From the NCBI GenBank assembly GCA_018340805.1, contig JACMZG010001914.1:13096610-13160609 (forward strand): DNA of 64,000 bases. The letters run 5' to 3'. Shown here piece by piece: positions 1 through 14,789 of the stretch (its first letter is position 1; each line of letters opens with the position of its first letter). Under the pieces are notes generated by a model. That model was given only the letters and a program-made list of their open reading frames with translations. It searched no databases and had not been told where the DNA came from. This DNA comes from Microvelia longipes. Taxonomy: Eukaryota; Arthropoda; Insecta; Hemiptera; Veliidae. The position numbers were made by a program, and so were the translations under genes.

Positions 1-871
1 AGTTAGTTTTAAAGTTAAGTGTATTAGTGTGGATTTATGTGCGGTGAGGCGTTACATAGCATTGAGGAATTTATGGCGTGACGAGATGTAGAAGGCTGTG
101 GAGAGATCCCTTGAGGAGGCAGGAAGGAAAATTAAGAGGAAATTCTCTCAGTCTAAATCTTACTTCCTGTCCTTTTTATATGACTTTTCTAAAACTGTCC
201 CCTATATCTATAGTACATACAATGTAATTCCTAAGTCAAGTTATGTGAAGCGTGAACATATCTTATGATGTCAAAGAAAAGTCTTATTTTATTTTAGAAT
301 ATAAAAATGCAAGAGGATTATAGAAAGTATACCATTTCCGAGTTAAGATGATTTTTTTAAACTAATCACTAAAATGTTGTTATAAGAACTACGATAGATA
401 TTGTCACGCTTTATGGGAACTTTAAAGAAATACGTGAGTAAATGTTAAAGTATTAATTGTTTTATTTTGGAAAGCGGCTGGCTGTAAACATTCTACTTTA
501 CAGCCTCAAAAATGTCAGCAGTCAAAGAATTTATGTCTAAGGAGGTGAACTTAATATCCTCCGGCTGTAAAAATTTACTTCACAGTCACTACTCAAATTG
601 GTAACTAAAGTAAAATATTTATGTTTTTTTATTTTATTAACTGCGCTCACCAAAAAATAGTAAATGCAGCATGGCTGTAAAGCGATTTAAATGCTTTAAA
701 AGTATTTTAAAATTAATCATTGACTCGCTTCACTAGTCAAAAAACAAATTTCCGCAGCAATTAAACCCTATTTTATAGTCTGCTTTATACATGTTTTACA
801 TAATCTACTACAATACTGTAAGTGTATAACAATTAAATAGAATGTGTATAATCTAGTTTTTAGAATTTCGG

Positions 872-1092
<221 letters not shown>

Positions 1093-1510
1093 TAAGGTAA
1101 AAAATACAAAGATATGGTTCCGGGTAGCACAACTAGAGCTAAAACCAAGTTTTTGAACCAAGTTTCAACTCTAGCATTAACACACTAAGAGCTACAATGA
1201 TAACAGACAAACACACACTCTTGCAGATATGCAACTTGTTAAATCCAGACTGAAGGTCATGGATTGACCTGAGTCATCCGATTCCACACTAGAAGCGGAT
1301 GACTCAGTTTTGATCCCAATTTCGGATTTTTAGTGTGAACACATTAATTTCTAACTAATAATAATTCCTTATTTCGGAAAAAGTTTTACAAGCTTTATCC
1401 TTTCAGGTTAACCTTATATTAATGAAAAACCAAAAAATAATTTATAAAAACATTTCTATATAATTTTCTATAATATTCTATATATTTTAATATATAGATT
1501 ATATTATATT

Positions 1511-1622
<112 letters not shown>

Positions 1623-4290
1623 ATAAATTCTATATAATTTCTCTATATACCTACGATATAAATGAGGAAAAGTAAAAAGGATCAAATTAAATTATACGGA
1701 ACTAAAAATGCAAATTAAATAGATAAAATGAAGTCAGGACGTTTTCCTTCTCATAGAAAATTTAGGGCATCAGGGGAACTCTAAACCTCAGACGTGATGC
1801 CTTTCTAAACGCATTTTCAGTTAAATTCGAAATTACATTTTTTAAACTACCTAGATATCCTATATATTACAAGTTCACATTAAAAGCGGAAAAAATTTGA
1901 AAAAAAATATCATTTTCATTTATTTCTAAAAAAAAGACTTTTATTTGCTTTTTTAAATAAATAAGACACAATAAAAATAAATAAATATACACTTGGGTGT
2001 AATTTAAAAAGGTATTTCTACTTAGATAATAAATTAAAGAAATTTAATCCTAACAAGAAATAGTATAGGAAAAACAAGTATAATCATTATTTTGTGTCCT
2101 TATTCAAAGTCCTTTTAAAAATTTACTCAAGTATAAAATAAACGAAATAAAAAGCATTAAAATTCGAATAAGATAAAAGTAATTGCGAAACGAAAAAGAA
2201 AATAAAAGAAATTGTCGTGCTGTTGAAAGAAAATTTAACAAATACAAAAAAAAAGAAAATAATGTAAAAGATGAACTAAACAAATAAAATATAAATATTT
2301 AGAAAAAAATATTATTTTTATTGAATATTGGTTGAAAGTTGAAGCTCGAAATGAGATTATTCTAATAAGGAATAAATTGGATAGGATAAATTTTACGTTT
2401 GGTTTAATATTCCAAAGAGAATAGAATATAAATATCTATACGTAACATTAAGAGTATAAAGCTTTAATACTTATACATAACAATACTAAAACAAGAAGAG
2501 AAATGGTTCGTAAAATTTATTTTTATTTTATTTGGTAGGGGGTGATTGCACAATATGATATAGTCAGTCAATCGTTAGCTTTTAAATTTTAATGATTTTT
2601 CATTGATATTAAATGTCAGAATTGAATATGGAAATTTTAAATTATATGCTGAATAAATTAATGGATACCATCTCTAAAGTGTTGTTTGTGCTAATTATTG
2701 TTGTTATTTTGTAATGAATGTAACATAATTTATAAGTTTTATGTTAAGAATAAATTTTAAACCTTTTTAAATATTTATTCCAATTATATTCTATGTTTAT
2801 TTTTTTTTAAACAAAAAAATCTTTTCAAATGATAAAGCGCTCGCCTTTCGACTTGGAGTTCGGCCAAATTCGTAACTTGAACAGTAGTTATTTATCATTT
2901 GATACTACCGAGTTTTGCAAAACATAAATAGTTGACACGATATAATTGTGCGAGAGACATATAGGAAATGTAACAAGCAAAATGCAATGGAACTGTTCCA
3001 TCATTTGACATTTGTCATCATTGATGGCTCGACATAAAGTCATGTCCCACTCTGTTTCGTTACGTCTAACTCATCAGGGCGCCAACAGAGCCTGAACTCA
3101 CTCTGGCCTTGACATACTAAATTTTTCTTCACTTTTCAAACAGATTGGTCTTATTTATCCGTATACTATGGTTTTACAAAACTATGCCCATTATTCAAAA
3201 TTCGGCACTGAAAAACATAATTTGCTCTTTTCTTATAATAATACCATACATAGAAGGAGCATGACTGATAACAGCAAATCCGTTTTACAAGAGTCTAGCC
3301 CGCAACTGTGCACGGAAAAAATATGTTTTGACCCAGGTTATATTTAACCCAAGGATCTTGACTAAAGGGGATGACACACTTAGTCGATTTGACATACTTT
3401 TATTATTATGCTGGAGTGCTAATACCTGAGTTTGGTGAGCTGGAGACAACGGAAACGCGGATCCAGACTTTTCTGGGACGAAACAGATACCCACCCAAGG
3501 TATTAGCAGCCAAGAAAACCACGTAAAATCCTGGCTGGATTGGCCGCCCTTGAATTCAAGACTTCCCGAGTGTACGGTACAAGGGTTAATCTGATATTAA
3601 GGTCTTCCCCGGGCTAGATTTGAACCCTCGACCTACAGGCTATTGGACAAAATTTGTTTTCGATTTTTGGCATCTTTAGGTGCTTAAACATCGACATTTT
3701 ACTTAAAATGTGGGTGTTAAGTTTTTAGCTAATGCAATATTCCCTCTTTTTTTAGAAAGCAGGGAAGCAAATTAAGTGAAACATTATTTTTAGTAGTTTT
3801 TATAACCACTAAATGTATTTAGACTATTTGTACCGCAGGTTAAATCTTTTTAACAGCCTATAAAAACTGTTATAAAGTATAAGGAATATGGTACTTAAAA
3901 TAACCATAAATATCTGTTTGCTACCTCGGGAAAGCTTTCCTTAACAAAGTAATAACATTTTTAGAAGCTGAAAACTTCACTTTCTCAGATAGCGTCCAAT
4001 AAGCTTTTCATTTAATGGCGTCTAATAAACATTATGTGTGAAGCCTTCACATCAGCCCCGTAAAAACTTGACCATCAAACAAATACCTTTAAATATGGCT
4101 ATAAACAGCTTGATAAATTGCTTAAACCAAAGTAATATAAGATAAGAAAGTAGGAAAAGAATCTGATAAAATTTATAAACTCTATGTTTCTAAGGCTATA
4201 AAGTTAAAGGATTATCATTAATTTTCTTTCTGAGATTAGGAAATAAAAACAAGAGCTGCTTGTTGGCCTAATATTATGACTTTACATAGA
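1623..4290. other. AT-rich intergenic stretch without recognised genes
   Basis: Mostly AT-rich. A decayed tRNA-like patch at 2835-2880 (gcgctcgcctttcgacttgg) and an element end at 3245 (agaaggagcatgactgataac) are the only structured pieces I see. Confidence 0.4.
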
Positions 4291-4296
4291 AACAAA

Positions 4297-4475
4297 TCGG
4301 GTAAGGGGTACCTCGGAACTTTTCCTAATTACATCGGATTCGCTACGCTCATCCTCCACACACAAACATAGACAGAGAGATAGCTTTGTGAAAACCATTC
4401 AGCAGGTCTTAATAACACCTGAAACGGATGATGATCCGTTGACCGGTGACATCCCGGTTTCGGATTTTTCCCACA
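4297..4475 (-). mobile_element. 5S-type repeat, short deleted copy
   Basis: The 3' end (ggggtacctcggaacttttcc) is joined directly to the distal acctgaaacggatgatgatc part, with the 5S-like middle missing. Confidence 0.55.
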
Positions 4476-4499
4476 AAAAAGAAGTAACAAGTTAATAGC

Positions 4500-5010
4500 T
4501 AGCAAAAAAGTTTTAGCGAAAGTTTATCGTTTAGCTCACCTTTCTTGGTTAAATCACCAAGGTCATAAGTATTTTGAGGATTGACCAATCAGAGAAGCCG
4601 CTGCCAACCTCTCACTTAAAAATCACCAAGGTCATAAGTATTTTGAGGATTGACCAATCAGAGAAGCCGCTGCACTTAAAAAGAGAAAAAAATCCATACC
4701 ACAATAACCGCTGTAGAGAAAAAACCTTCTTCCCGGCAATCGTTCACTTTGTTTGTGGTTCTTATTTGATTACATCGTTTTGAAAACTACTTTCAAATTA
4801 ATCTTAAAAATGATATTTTAAAATAAAACTACACAAACGAAATGTAAAAAAAAAACATCACCAAGAAAATACAGGTAAAATAACCTGATTTGTTTACATA
4901 GTTTTTTCCCGCTCCCTTCTTGCAGGGATTTTATTTTCTTAAGAATCAGTGGTGTCTAAACTGACCTCTCAAGATTTTTAATTTAAACGATAAACGATAG
5001 ACTGTAATTC
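4500..5010 (+). repeat. interspersed repeat A, with internal ~54 bp duplication
   Basis: aaatcaccaaggtcataagt through gagaagccgctgc occurs twice at 4551-4674. The rest (ttcccggcaatcgttcact, cccgctcccttcttgcaggg) recurs inverted at 24400-24725. Confidence 0.6.
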
Positions 5011-6068
5011 TATAAGTAAATCTTCCATTGGAAGTTTCTTTACTTCGGAAAAACAGATTTAGGATAAGAAGCTCCCCTCAAGTGATCTTTTCATATGAAA
5101 ATCTCAATTCAAAGACATAATCAAAATCCGTACCAAAAATTCATTCTGTGATATTTTATATGTGTCAGTAAACACTTAAATTTATATGTTCGGATAAAAA
5201 TAATGCTCATAGTTTGTTTTTTAAGTTTTTAGTTTTATATTATATTATACATATTAAATAGAACATTCGAAAATTATTTGTACTTTGTACACATTACGTG
5301 CCACGATGGATTTTGTATTCTAGACGATATAGGAAGGATTTTTTCTTTCATAAATGAGAGAGGGAAGAAGTACAACATTTTTGCTTTTTGACAATATAGA
5401 GAATGCAAGGGAAAAAGAGTAAAGAGGAATTCTTCAAATTATTTCTTTGTAAAATGTTCTTTCATCTTTCTTTATCATCATTATAATGTAATTATAAAAT
5501 AATTTTCATTATTTTGGTTTTGCTTGATAGGGAATAAATTTGTTTACAACAATAATTGGAAAATTGTGAACATAATTATTAAACTACCTTTGCAAGATAA
5601 TAAATAAACAAATACACGTAAAAAAATAAGTTTACGTTATAAGTAAGCTAAGATAAAATGTTAAAATTTGTTAATCACACACAGAATAGAAGTAAAAAGT
5701 AGTTAAGTCTCTTATGTAAGGAAGAAGTTATGCAAAATATTTATCGTTATTATTTAAGTTTTATTGGAAATTCAATTTTAATTAAATAAGTTTTGTTAAA
5801 TTACGCAATGCGTCAAATTCCCTACAAAATGAAAAAGTTTATTTTATACTTAGTACTTGACAAAACCATAAAATACCGAGTTAAGTTATCAAGTATAATA
5901 TTATTAATATTTCTATATACAGGAATATTAATATCTTAAGTGTTTTGGCTTTACTTACGCTTATATACTATATCCCCTAACTACTTCTTGTCTGGGCACT
6001 TCTCTGCTATCTTCAACAAATTTGTATTTACTGTACTGTATTAATGTACATTTGTATTTATTAAATGT

Positions 6069-6838
6069 ATTTTTTACTTTTCCCCATTTATACCGTAGGT
6101 ATATAGAAAAAGTATTGTGTTTGCAAAAATATGAGATACCGAAAAGACACTGGAAATACCCGTTTTAGGTGTTTTTAAGACCTCCTGAGAGGTTTTCACA
6201 AAGTCGTCTGTCTGTATGTGTGTGTCTGTTATCATCATAGCTCCGAGTGTATTTATTCTAGAGAGCTGAAACTTTGTACAAAAAACAAACTATAGGTGCA
6301 GTTGTGCTGTTCCGAAAATATTTTTTATGACGTCCTTATACCGCAATAAGATCTCTTTTGCGAATTTTTAAAAATCTTAAAACGCGGAAATGTTATGTGA
6401 TCGGATTGAGATTTGGCACGCACGTAGCTATGTATAAAACTAACATATGTGCCAGCCAAAGCTCAGTTTTTTAAATGATTTGTGTACAATTTTTGAAAAA
6501 TTGTGAAAAATAGTAAAATAATTCAAATGAGTTGAAATTTGGTACAAGTATACCTTTACGTAATAAATATGTTCATATAGTAGTTTTAATACGACAAGTA
6601 TATTTATGATTTTAGTTGGATCATAAAAGTTAAGCAATATTGAGCGTTGTCAGTGCTGTGTGAGTGACAGCTGAGAATAAAACGGTTGTATTTACTGTCT
6701 GAAGGCAAGAAAAGCTAGTCCGAAGACGTGTTGCATTATAAATTTGGCGAATTGTATATTCAGAGACCGAACTAGGGATGAGCGTAGCGAATCCGATGTG
6801 ATGAGAAAAAGTTCCGAGGTACCCCGTACCCGATTTTT
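6069..6838 (+). mobile_element. 5S rRNA-containing SINE-like repeat, copy 1
   Basis: Begins ttacttttccccatttatac, contains gtctgtctgtatgtgtgtgt, then a 5S-like stretch from 6617 (ggatcataaaagttaagcaa) to ~6680, then gagcgtagcgaatccgatgt and ends gttccgaggtaccccgtacc then a T-run (possible pol III stop). Confidence 0.7.
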
Positions 6839-7406
6839 TAAAAGCTAAACAAACTATGTTAAAACATTTATTTGATAAAACCGACATCAATTGATTTATT
6901 TACAAACCTTACACATCCTTGGAGATGGTTACAATGAGTTTAAATCATCGAAGTGGCGACATGCCTTTCAATGTATTTCAATAGTATGAGCCCAACATCC
7001 CACATAATGCCTACTCTGATTGGGCACTATACGCAATGCCCAATTTCCCAAATAACCCACAACATATGCATACATAATTGTACAGACGTCCGTACATCCG
7101 TCAAACTATGAAGGAATATTTTCACAGTTAGAATTAAGTTGTATTATATTTGCTCATTCAAGAGCATAAACTCATAATTTTGATTTTACACTTATTCTGA
7201 TCACTAAATCACAATGTAAATAAATGTTATGCATATTTAAATAAATGTTATGAATAAATGAACATTTTTCCTTCACTTCGTTTTTTTTTTTTTGTTAATT
7301 CATTATAAATTTACAGAAAGGTTATTAAGCATTTTTGAGGTTCTTTAATTTTTTCTATACAATGTTCTTTCAATTTAAAGAATAATCCAAAACCGCATTG
7401 TTATAG

Positions 7407-7572
7407 TAAGACACACAGCTCAAATCAGTTGACAGCGTAGGAAAAAAGTGTTAAGGAGCCAATAAAGTTGGCCTAACTTAAAATTGAAGGCGTGGTTTAA
7501 CTAGGGTTAATAATCTCATTGGCTCCCTGGCATTAATTTCCCACAGTCAACAGATTTTAGCCGTGTGTCGTA
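7407..7572. mobile_element. 166 bp MITE, palindromic
   Basis: Terminal inverted repeats TAAGACACACAGCTcaaatc / gattttAGCCGTGTGTCGTA extend about 50 bp, including ggagccaat near the middle. Direct repeats ttatag flank it (7401-7406 and 7573-7578). A related copy is at 57873-58037. Confidence 0.7.
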
Positions 7573-7697
7573 TTATAGTAACATTATTCTGTTCCAACAT
7601 TCACCTATTTTACTCTACATATTAATTTAGTTTAGGGATGTGAATTACCTTTAACCATAAACATTTATTTATACGTAAATAAATAAAATATAAAAAA

Positions 7698-8377
7698 TCG
7701 GGTACGGAGTACCTCGGAACATTTTTTAATAATCGGATTCTTTACGCTCATCCTCCCAGCTTCGGACTCGCTTCGCTCGTCCTCAGATAGTGAATACATT
7801 CGTTTCATTCCCAGTCATCCAGGCACTGACCACGCTCGATGCTGCTTAACTTTTCTGATCCGCCAAATAGACTTGTTGTATTATAACGAAACTTAGTATA
7901 CACTTATTTATTACGTCAGGGGATTACATTCCGATTTTTATCAAGTTTTTAAAAAACGTATACAAATTGAACTAATGCTAATGATACGAAACTAAGTACA
8001 TATATTACTCTCATACATGGCTACGTGCGTGTCAAATTTCAATAAAATCGCATCATGTTTTCGTGTTTTATGATTTTTCGAAATTTTGGCTAAGTCACTA
8101 TTGTGGGTAAATGACGTCATATAAAAAAATTCTAAACAACTACAGTGGTAGACTGATTTTTTATATAAAATTTCAACTCTCAAGCATAAATAAACTGGGC
8201 GCTACGATGATAACAGACACACACTCACACATACAGACAGACAACTTTGCGAAATCCACTTAGGAGGCCATAAGAACGCCTGAAACTGATAATTCCGGTG
8301 ACATCCCAGTTTCGAATTTTTTGCAAACACAATACTTTTTCTATATATTAATGGTATAAATGAGGAAAAGTAAGCTA
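7698..8377 (-). mobile_element. 5S rRNA-containing repeat, copy 2
   Basis: Same order on the minus strand. The 5S-like part is 7805-7865 (complement of gttaagcagcatcgagcgtg). Also holds the repeated tcgcttcgctcgtcctcag block and ends ataaatgaggaaaagta. Confidence 0.7.
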
Positions 8378-8620
8378 AATTAATCTCTATTAATTAATAA
8401 TGTGTTGGTTTGAAAAAGTAAGGTTTATTGAAACAATACTGCTACAAATTCAATATTTTCTCTCCATTAATGGCATCTTATATGGTAAAAATAATAGGTA
8501 ATAAGTAAATAAGTAATGAGCAAATAAAAATACGCTAAACTAAAAATGTAAAATTAAGATAATAAAAAAATCATAGATAATCGCCGATTTTGGCAGTTTT
8601 ATTCAGTGCAGAATCGTCTA

Positions 8621-8651
8621 AAATGTCAACTTATAATATAAGTTGACATTT
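8621..8651. repeat. 31 bp near-perfect palindrome
   Basis: aaatgtcaacttata and its exact inverse around one base. No gene nearby. Confidence 0.85.
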
Positions 8652-9508
8652 AAAAGAACATATTTGTTTTCTAAATTATTTTTAGTGCAAGTTCCTCGCC
8701 CTATGAAATGTATAAAAAACCCTTATTAATTGTTTTGGAGTATAATTATAATTATTTAAGGTTTTGCGTCTCAGGTGCATCGCTGATAAACCCAAGTTAT
8801 TTTCCCCTCCCAACGTTTCTTGTTTCAGGTAATTTGAAATATGAACCTATAATTTTTCATTTTACCCCTCCTGCCAATGAAGCTTCTAGGCATTCCTCCT
8901 CCTCTTCTTTATACCTATCTTATTAATGCAACGCATTAGTTATACCGAGGTATATTCGTTATGTAAAAACCCTGTCTTATTAATTTAGGTATTATTTGGT
9001 ATATGATATCCTAATAACATAAAAGCCATGGAACGTAAAAATCACGAATATTAAACTGAAACTTCAAACAAAAACTATTAACTGTCATCTTTACGATAAC
9101 CTATTTTAACATTTCTTCAATTTAAAGAAAAAATCAAACAAATTTAGTAAATTCATTTGAAAGTTCTTTCTTAAAAACACCTATTATAATTTTTGTAATT
9201 AAAAGGGTTTATAATTTAAGAGGGTTTTCTTTTAATGATTTTTTTTAATTGTGGTTTTAATACAAAATATAAAAGTACTAAAAATAATGACACATAAACT
9301 ATAAAATGTCCTCTTTTGTTAAAAGCATGATTAAGGTTTTTCTCTGAAAACCAAAATGGGATATTTGAATATGTAAATTCACTTTGTAATGACTCCATTC
9401 TACATTGAGACATTATATGGAAATTTATATTATCTCCATCTATCCTCTCTAGGTTTATTTCTGACCCTCATTTATACCAGTATCTAAATACTGATGTTCA
9501 TAGATGCT

Positions 9509-9592
<84 letters not shown>
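9509..9592. repeat. TA microsatellite
   Basis: Pure (TA)n of about 42 units. Confidence 0.97.
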
Positions 9593-9595
<3 letters not shown>

Positions 9596-12500
9596 GACTA
9601 CAAATAATTTATGAATCCAGATACAATCATAAAATAAAGTATGGACAAACATTAAATTAAACCAGAAAGAACAAAAACAGAACAAAAGAAAAAAAATGTT
9701 GCTCTTAACTTTCCCTAAATGAAGCTAAAATTGTTAAGTGATCTCAATTTTTATAATTTATTTAAAAACTAAAATTCTTTAAAAAAAACTTATGTGTTTA
9801 CAGTGAAATGTGTTAAAATTTAACAAAGAATCAACAAGATTTTTAAAAAAATCTAGCCTTGCTAAAAATGCCAATAAATAAATAAAATAATAAATCACCC
9901 TTTTCCAAAATATTTATTAATGATTAATATTTATAAAATCAAAGTTACCATATAGTTTGATTAAACTCATTCCATACACAAGATAAAATTAAACTGTAGT
10001 CTCCTTAAACTAGTCATACTGCCAATATAGATTGAAAATGCAAACAATTGCAATATGGAAAATATTTAAAATAGAATAGTTCCAAGCATGTTAGATATTA
10101 GGAACTATCCAATTAGCTATTACTAAACCAGCTATTAGTATTATTACAATTATTATGCTTGTAGATCTCAATAGAATCGGCACTGTTTAAAAAGTAGGCT
10201 CGAGATTGTATAACTTTTGCGACAAACGCTTAGCTGTTTGCGTGTTGCTGCTTACTTGTTTTGCGTCATTAGCTGAGAGTCTAGCCCAGAGGTCTCAAAA
10301 CTGGAGTACGCCTACCCCAGGGGTAAATTAATGTATATACCAAGTAGGGAAACAAATGCAATTTTTGTCAGACCTGACATGATGTTCACATTTTGTACAC
10401 TAGGGAGTCGGCTAAAATTTTCCTATGGGCTTGGCCATTATTTTACCCTTGTAAATTTAAAGAAACTATTTACGGTACTCAAAATTATTGTTTTTATTGT
10501 AATTATTTGAACATTTTAGTATAAAATGTAAAAAATTTGTGTTAGAAATACGTTTTGTCTCATCCAATAAAGGTTTAAGTACGAATCTTTAAATACTAGG
10601 TTTGTTTAAATTACTTAAAACGAGCGGCTAATTTTTTTTTCCGTCTGCACTACTTAATTTAATGCATTTTTGTGAGTGATATTTGTTTTCCCCTTCAATT
10701 ATTAATTGTAATTAGTAATTAAACAACTTTAACCTAAACATTTTGAATATAATAAAATCAATCGTAATTTCAAGTTATATTTAAGGCAATACTTTTTCGT
10801 CTGTGAGTTCTTCAAAATCTTTATAAAACATGTAGTTATCTTAATTACTATAGTTTTTCTCTTTTTTTAACTAAATTGTTGTAACAAATTTCACAGAATT
10901 GAATTCAAAATCATTAAATTATCACGTACATATTAAAGTATAACTCACCTAATGTTATCAGGGTTGCCAATAAAATTAAGTAAAAAAAGTAAATCTAAAA
11001 GGCTCATGCGCTGTTATTCCAATTTCAATGCAATTATAACTAGTTTTTATTTTTGAGCCTGCTATCAGCTGATCCTGCATGTCTAAATGTTTTACACAGG
11101 TTAGTATAAGAGTTTTCCTACTTGGTTTATATATTACTTTACCTAGTGGGTACGCCGAAAATATGTTAAAATATAAAAACAAATATTAATATAAATAAAA
11201 ATAAAATAATAAAGTATAAAAATTTGTTAAAAAAAAAAGAGTAAAGGGATCAAAGAAGGTGATTAAAAATAAATAACGTTCAAACTAATAAGTATAATAG
11301 ATAAGATAAACCTTAAATCAAAGCCGCCAAATTACAGGATGTAATATAACTAAGATATGGACATTCCTTTTTGTGCCGCTTTTTGTTACTTCTTTAATTC
11401 TTATCACCAAACATATCTAACTTAATTTTGATAACTGATACTTTACTTTGACATTGATTTATTCTGAATTTTACTGTAGTGCTGTTTAAACGTGATTGTT
11501 TAGCTCCACAGTGTTTTACTGGTTTACAGTGACTTATTCGCATCTTTGTTTTTTTTGAATGCTGATATTACTTTTATGTCCACTTTTTAGTGGTTACTAA
11601 GATTTTGTTTAGTTTTAATAAAATATAATATTGATATATTTAAGTGTTTATACAAGCAATATAATATAATAAATAACAAAATAACAATAATAAATAACAA
11701 TATAATAAATGCTTGTAAGTTTATACAACTTTAACTCGCAAGCACCTAATATCAACTTCACTGTTCATCTTATTATTCACACATTAAAGTATACTATAAA
11801 AATTAATCACATATGTAAATATTGTAAAAGTAGTGAAATAATAAGAACGCCGAGGATACAAAGTGATAGAGTGTGTCAAAGAACCCTTGACCCAATTCCA
11901 TAGAGTGTCCTAAATTTCCTCCTTACATTCCTCCACTATCTCCATTCAATTACTTTTATGTCTTTTACGTGTCACTAAAATAACACTAAAAATCTCTGCA
12001 AATAAACCTGGGTTTTTTATAGAGGAAGTTTGATTTTATGAACTTTGGAGAACGTGGTAAATTCTTATTTTACTTTACTATACCTTGAGTGGTGAGTCTA
12101 CTCTAAGTTTTTATTACTTTTTTCTAATCCGTAGACACCGTATAGTAAACAAACAAACGATTAATACAATCGATACTTATTTATTTCGCTTTTACATTAA
12201 CAGAAACCTTTTATGAAAAAAGTCTACTCAAAATTTTTACTTTAAGACTATTTTTCAAACCATTTAGAAAGACATATAATAATTAATTTTAATCAATCAT
12301 ATAATTCTACACATTTCATTTGACATACAATAAAATAAAAGCCAAATCAAGTTTAACCTCCTAAAGGGTATTGAAATTCACCTTCTGGTTCATCTTTAGA
12401 TTATATTTTAAGGTCTTATGTAGCCTTAAATTTGGAAGTAGGAGGAATATTGTAGGTGTAGGCACTCAACCAATAATTTTCTTTAGAAAGCAGAAGGCGT

Positions 12501-12845
12501 TTGTCGACATTGTATAAAAAGATTTTATTTATTGAAAGTGGATTTCTCTAGTTCTGCCTATAAGTCAACATGAGCATCATAGGCTTGATATTGCATTATG
12601 AGTCCAATATCATGTTTTAATGCAATTTGGCAAAGCCTAAGATCATTTAGATGTAGGCCTTACTTGCCAAATGGTAAAATCTTTTTCAAAATGTTAGTCT
12701 TAATTGTTTAATTAAAGAATAATTAAAAAATCTAGGTCTTTAATGCCAAATTGCACAATTAAAAGAGACTCATTTCTTCTTCATATGAAGTTGCCCATAG
12801 TCGCTAGTTAGCCTTAAAATCAATTTAAAAATTATGACAGTACGC

Positions 12846-13035
12846 ATTGAACAAACATTTCTCCTTATATAATTACGACAGTCATACATTCAACAAACAT
12901 TTCACCTCATCTAATTACGACAGTCATACATTCAACAAACATTTCACCTCATCTAATTATTACGGTCATACATTTAACAAACATTTCACCTCATATAATT
13001 ATTACGGTCATAAATTCAACATACATTTCACTCAT
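12846..13035 (+). repeat. 42 bp tandem repeat, ~4.5 copies
   Basis: Unit holds caacaaacatttcacctcat then ctaattacgacagtcata. 42 is a multiple of three, which keeps an 82-codon frame open; I see no reason to call it a gene. Confidence 0.85.
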
Positions 13036-13949
13036 CCAATTAGTGAAATTAGTTGGTTAGCCAGTCATAGTTTTGTAAAAAGTGTCAAAATTTAAAACAA
13101 TAAAATCAATCTATACAACCTCAGTGTTGCCTTCTCTATAGTTATATTTCATAATAATAATTTTAGCTTAGAAACTGTAATTATTAATACATTTTTGCAG
13201 AAAGTGATATACATAATAAAAAGCAATCTTCAATAGTAAATATTAAAATAATTGTTTATTTTGTATAAGTTTGCATAGATTGTTTTGTATTATATTTTTC
13301 TTAAATTTGTGTTAGATTATTGTAATGTATTTTTAAAAATATACGTTAAAGTAACATTAAAGAAATTAAGCAAAAGGTAATTATAATTTGACTAACATTC
13401 ATGTGATGTAAAGAAAGATAGATAAGTTTAGACATAGATAAGGTTATGTTACCTTATGATAAGAGGGAGGGTGCGAAGGTTAGGTTGTGCGATATAACAA
13501 GGGTTTGTGCTTGTAGGACGGAGTGCCACAGGGCCAAGGATAGGACTGCCAAGATTTCACATTCCTTCTGTTGTTATGGCAACATTAGGGTGGCAACATC
13601 CCTGCGCCCTGGCGCCCTCCCAGCGCCCTAAGAGAACGACCTAGAAACCTAACAGTGTGTCATATCTGATAAAAAGATGATTACTTATTTTAAAACATCT
13701 AGTATTAAGCTCGTTTATTGACATTTTACGTCTTAATAATTGAAAATTGTGCAAACATCATTTTGTTTACAGTAGGGACACTTGCCCTACTACAAAGAAA
13801 ATGCTCCTATTAAATGCTAAAGTATTAAAGGAAAAAATAAAAGGAGAAATGTAAAAATATTAAATGACCTCTAACAACTAATTAACTTTATTTGTAATTA
13901 AAAATTATAATATAAAATACTTCATTTTAATAAATAAATACTTATAAAT

Positions 13950-14535
13950 AGTAATACTTAAATATAATAAATAGTAATACTTATATTAAAAGGTTATTCA
14001 TATTTATGAACTAGTAATACTTATATTAAAAGATTATTTCATATTTATGAACTAGTAATACTTATATTAAAAGATTATTTCATATTTATGAACTACTTAT
14101 ATTAAAAGATTATTTCATATTTATGAACTAGTAATACTTATATTAAAAGTTACTAGATATTAAAGATTATTCATATTTATGAACTAGTAATACTTATATT
14201 AAAAGATTATTTCATATTTATGAACTAGTAATACTTATGTTAAAAGGTTATTCATATTTATGAACTAGTAATACTTATATTAAAAGATTATTTCATATTT
14301 ATGAACTAGTAATACTTATATTATAAGGTTATTCATATTTATGAACATACTTATAAAAAGATTATTTCATATTTATGAACTAGTAATACTTATATAAAAG
14401 ATTATTTCATATTTATGAACTTATATTAAAAGATTATTTCATATTTAGAACTAGTAATACTTATATTAAAAGATTATTCATATTATGAACTATTAATACT
14501 TATATTATAAGATTATTTCATATTTATGAAATATG
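13950..14535 (+). repeat. ~41 bp tandem repeat, ~14 copies with deletions
   Basis: Unit holds gaactagtaatacttatatt then aaaagattatttcatattta. Some copies lack the tagtaatac part. Confidence 0.9.
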
Positions 14536-14789
14536 TCAAAACATTAAGTATTTTGTTGTTCAGCAATATTGTGTAGCATTTCATCATCATTTCAAAAAGA
14601 AGTGCAAAGGTCATTAGGATGTCAAATATGCTCCTCTCGCTTGGTTAATAAGTTCATCGTTTAACGTTAAAACATTTTGCAGAAATAGTTATAATACATT
14701 TCTTATATCCAGTATATTTTTTTAAAATTCGGGCAAAAAGTTCTCAATTTTTTTTATAACAATACATTTATTTTAAATAATAATAATAA

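Larger units (their letters stand above)
8380..12845. other. AT-rich intergenic stretch without recognised genes
   Basis: No coding seen. A hAT-like terminus, cagaggtctcaaaactgg, is at 10287, but I found no inverted partner. Confidence 0.4.

Noticed and set aside
7805..7865. Functional 5S rRNA gene
   Set aside because: Only about half of 5S is present and it recurs inside a longer dispersed repeat.
10287..10325. Complete hAT element starting cagaggtctcaaaactgg
   Set aside because: No inverted partner or target duplication found, so only a possible single end.
12847..13095. 82-codon repeat protein frame
   Set aside because: Open because the 42 bp unit is a multiple of three; no start context, no splice partners, no family resemblance.
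13446..13631. 61-codon GC-richer frame
   Set aside because: No recognisable domain; probably part of a repeat.
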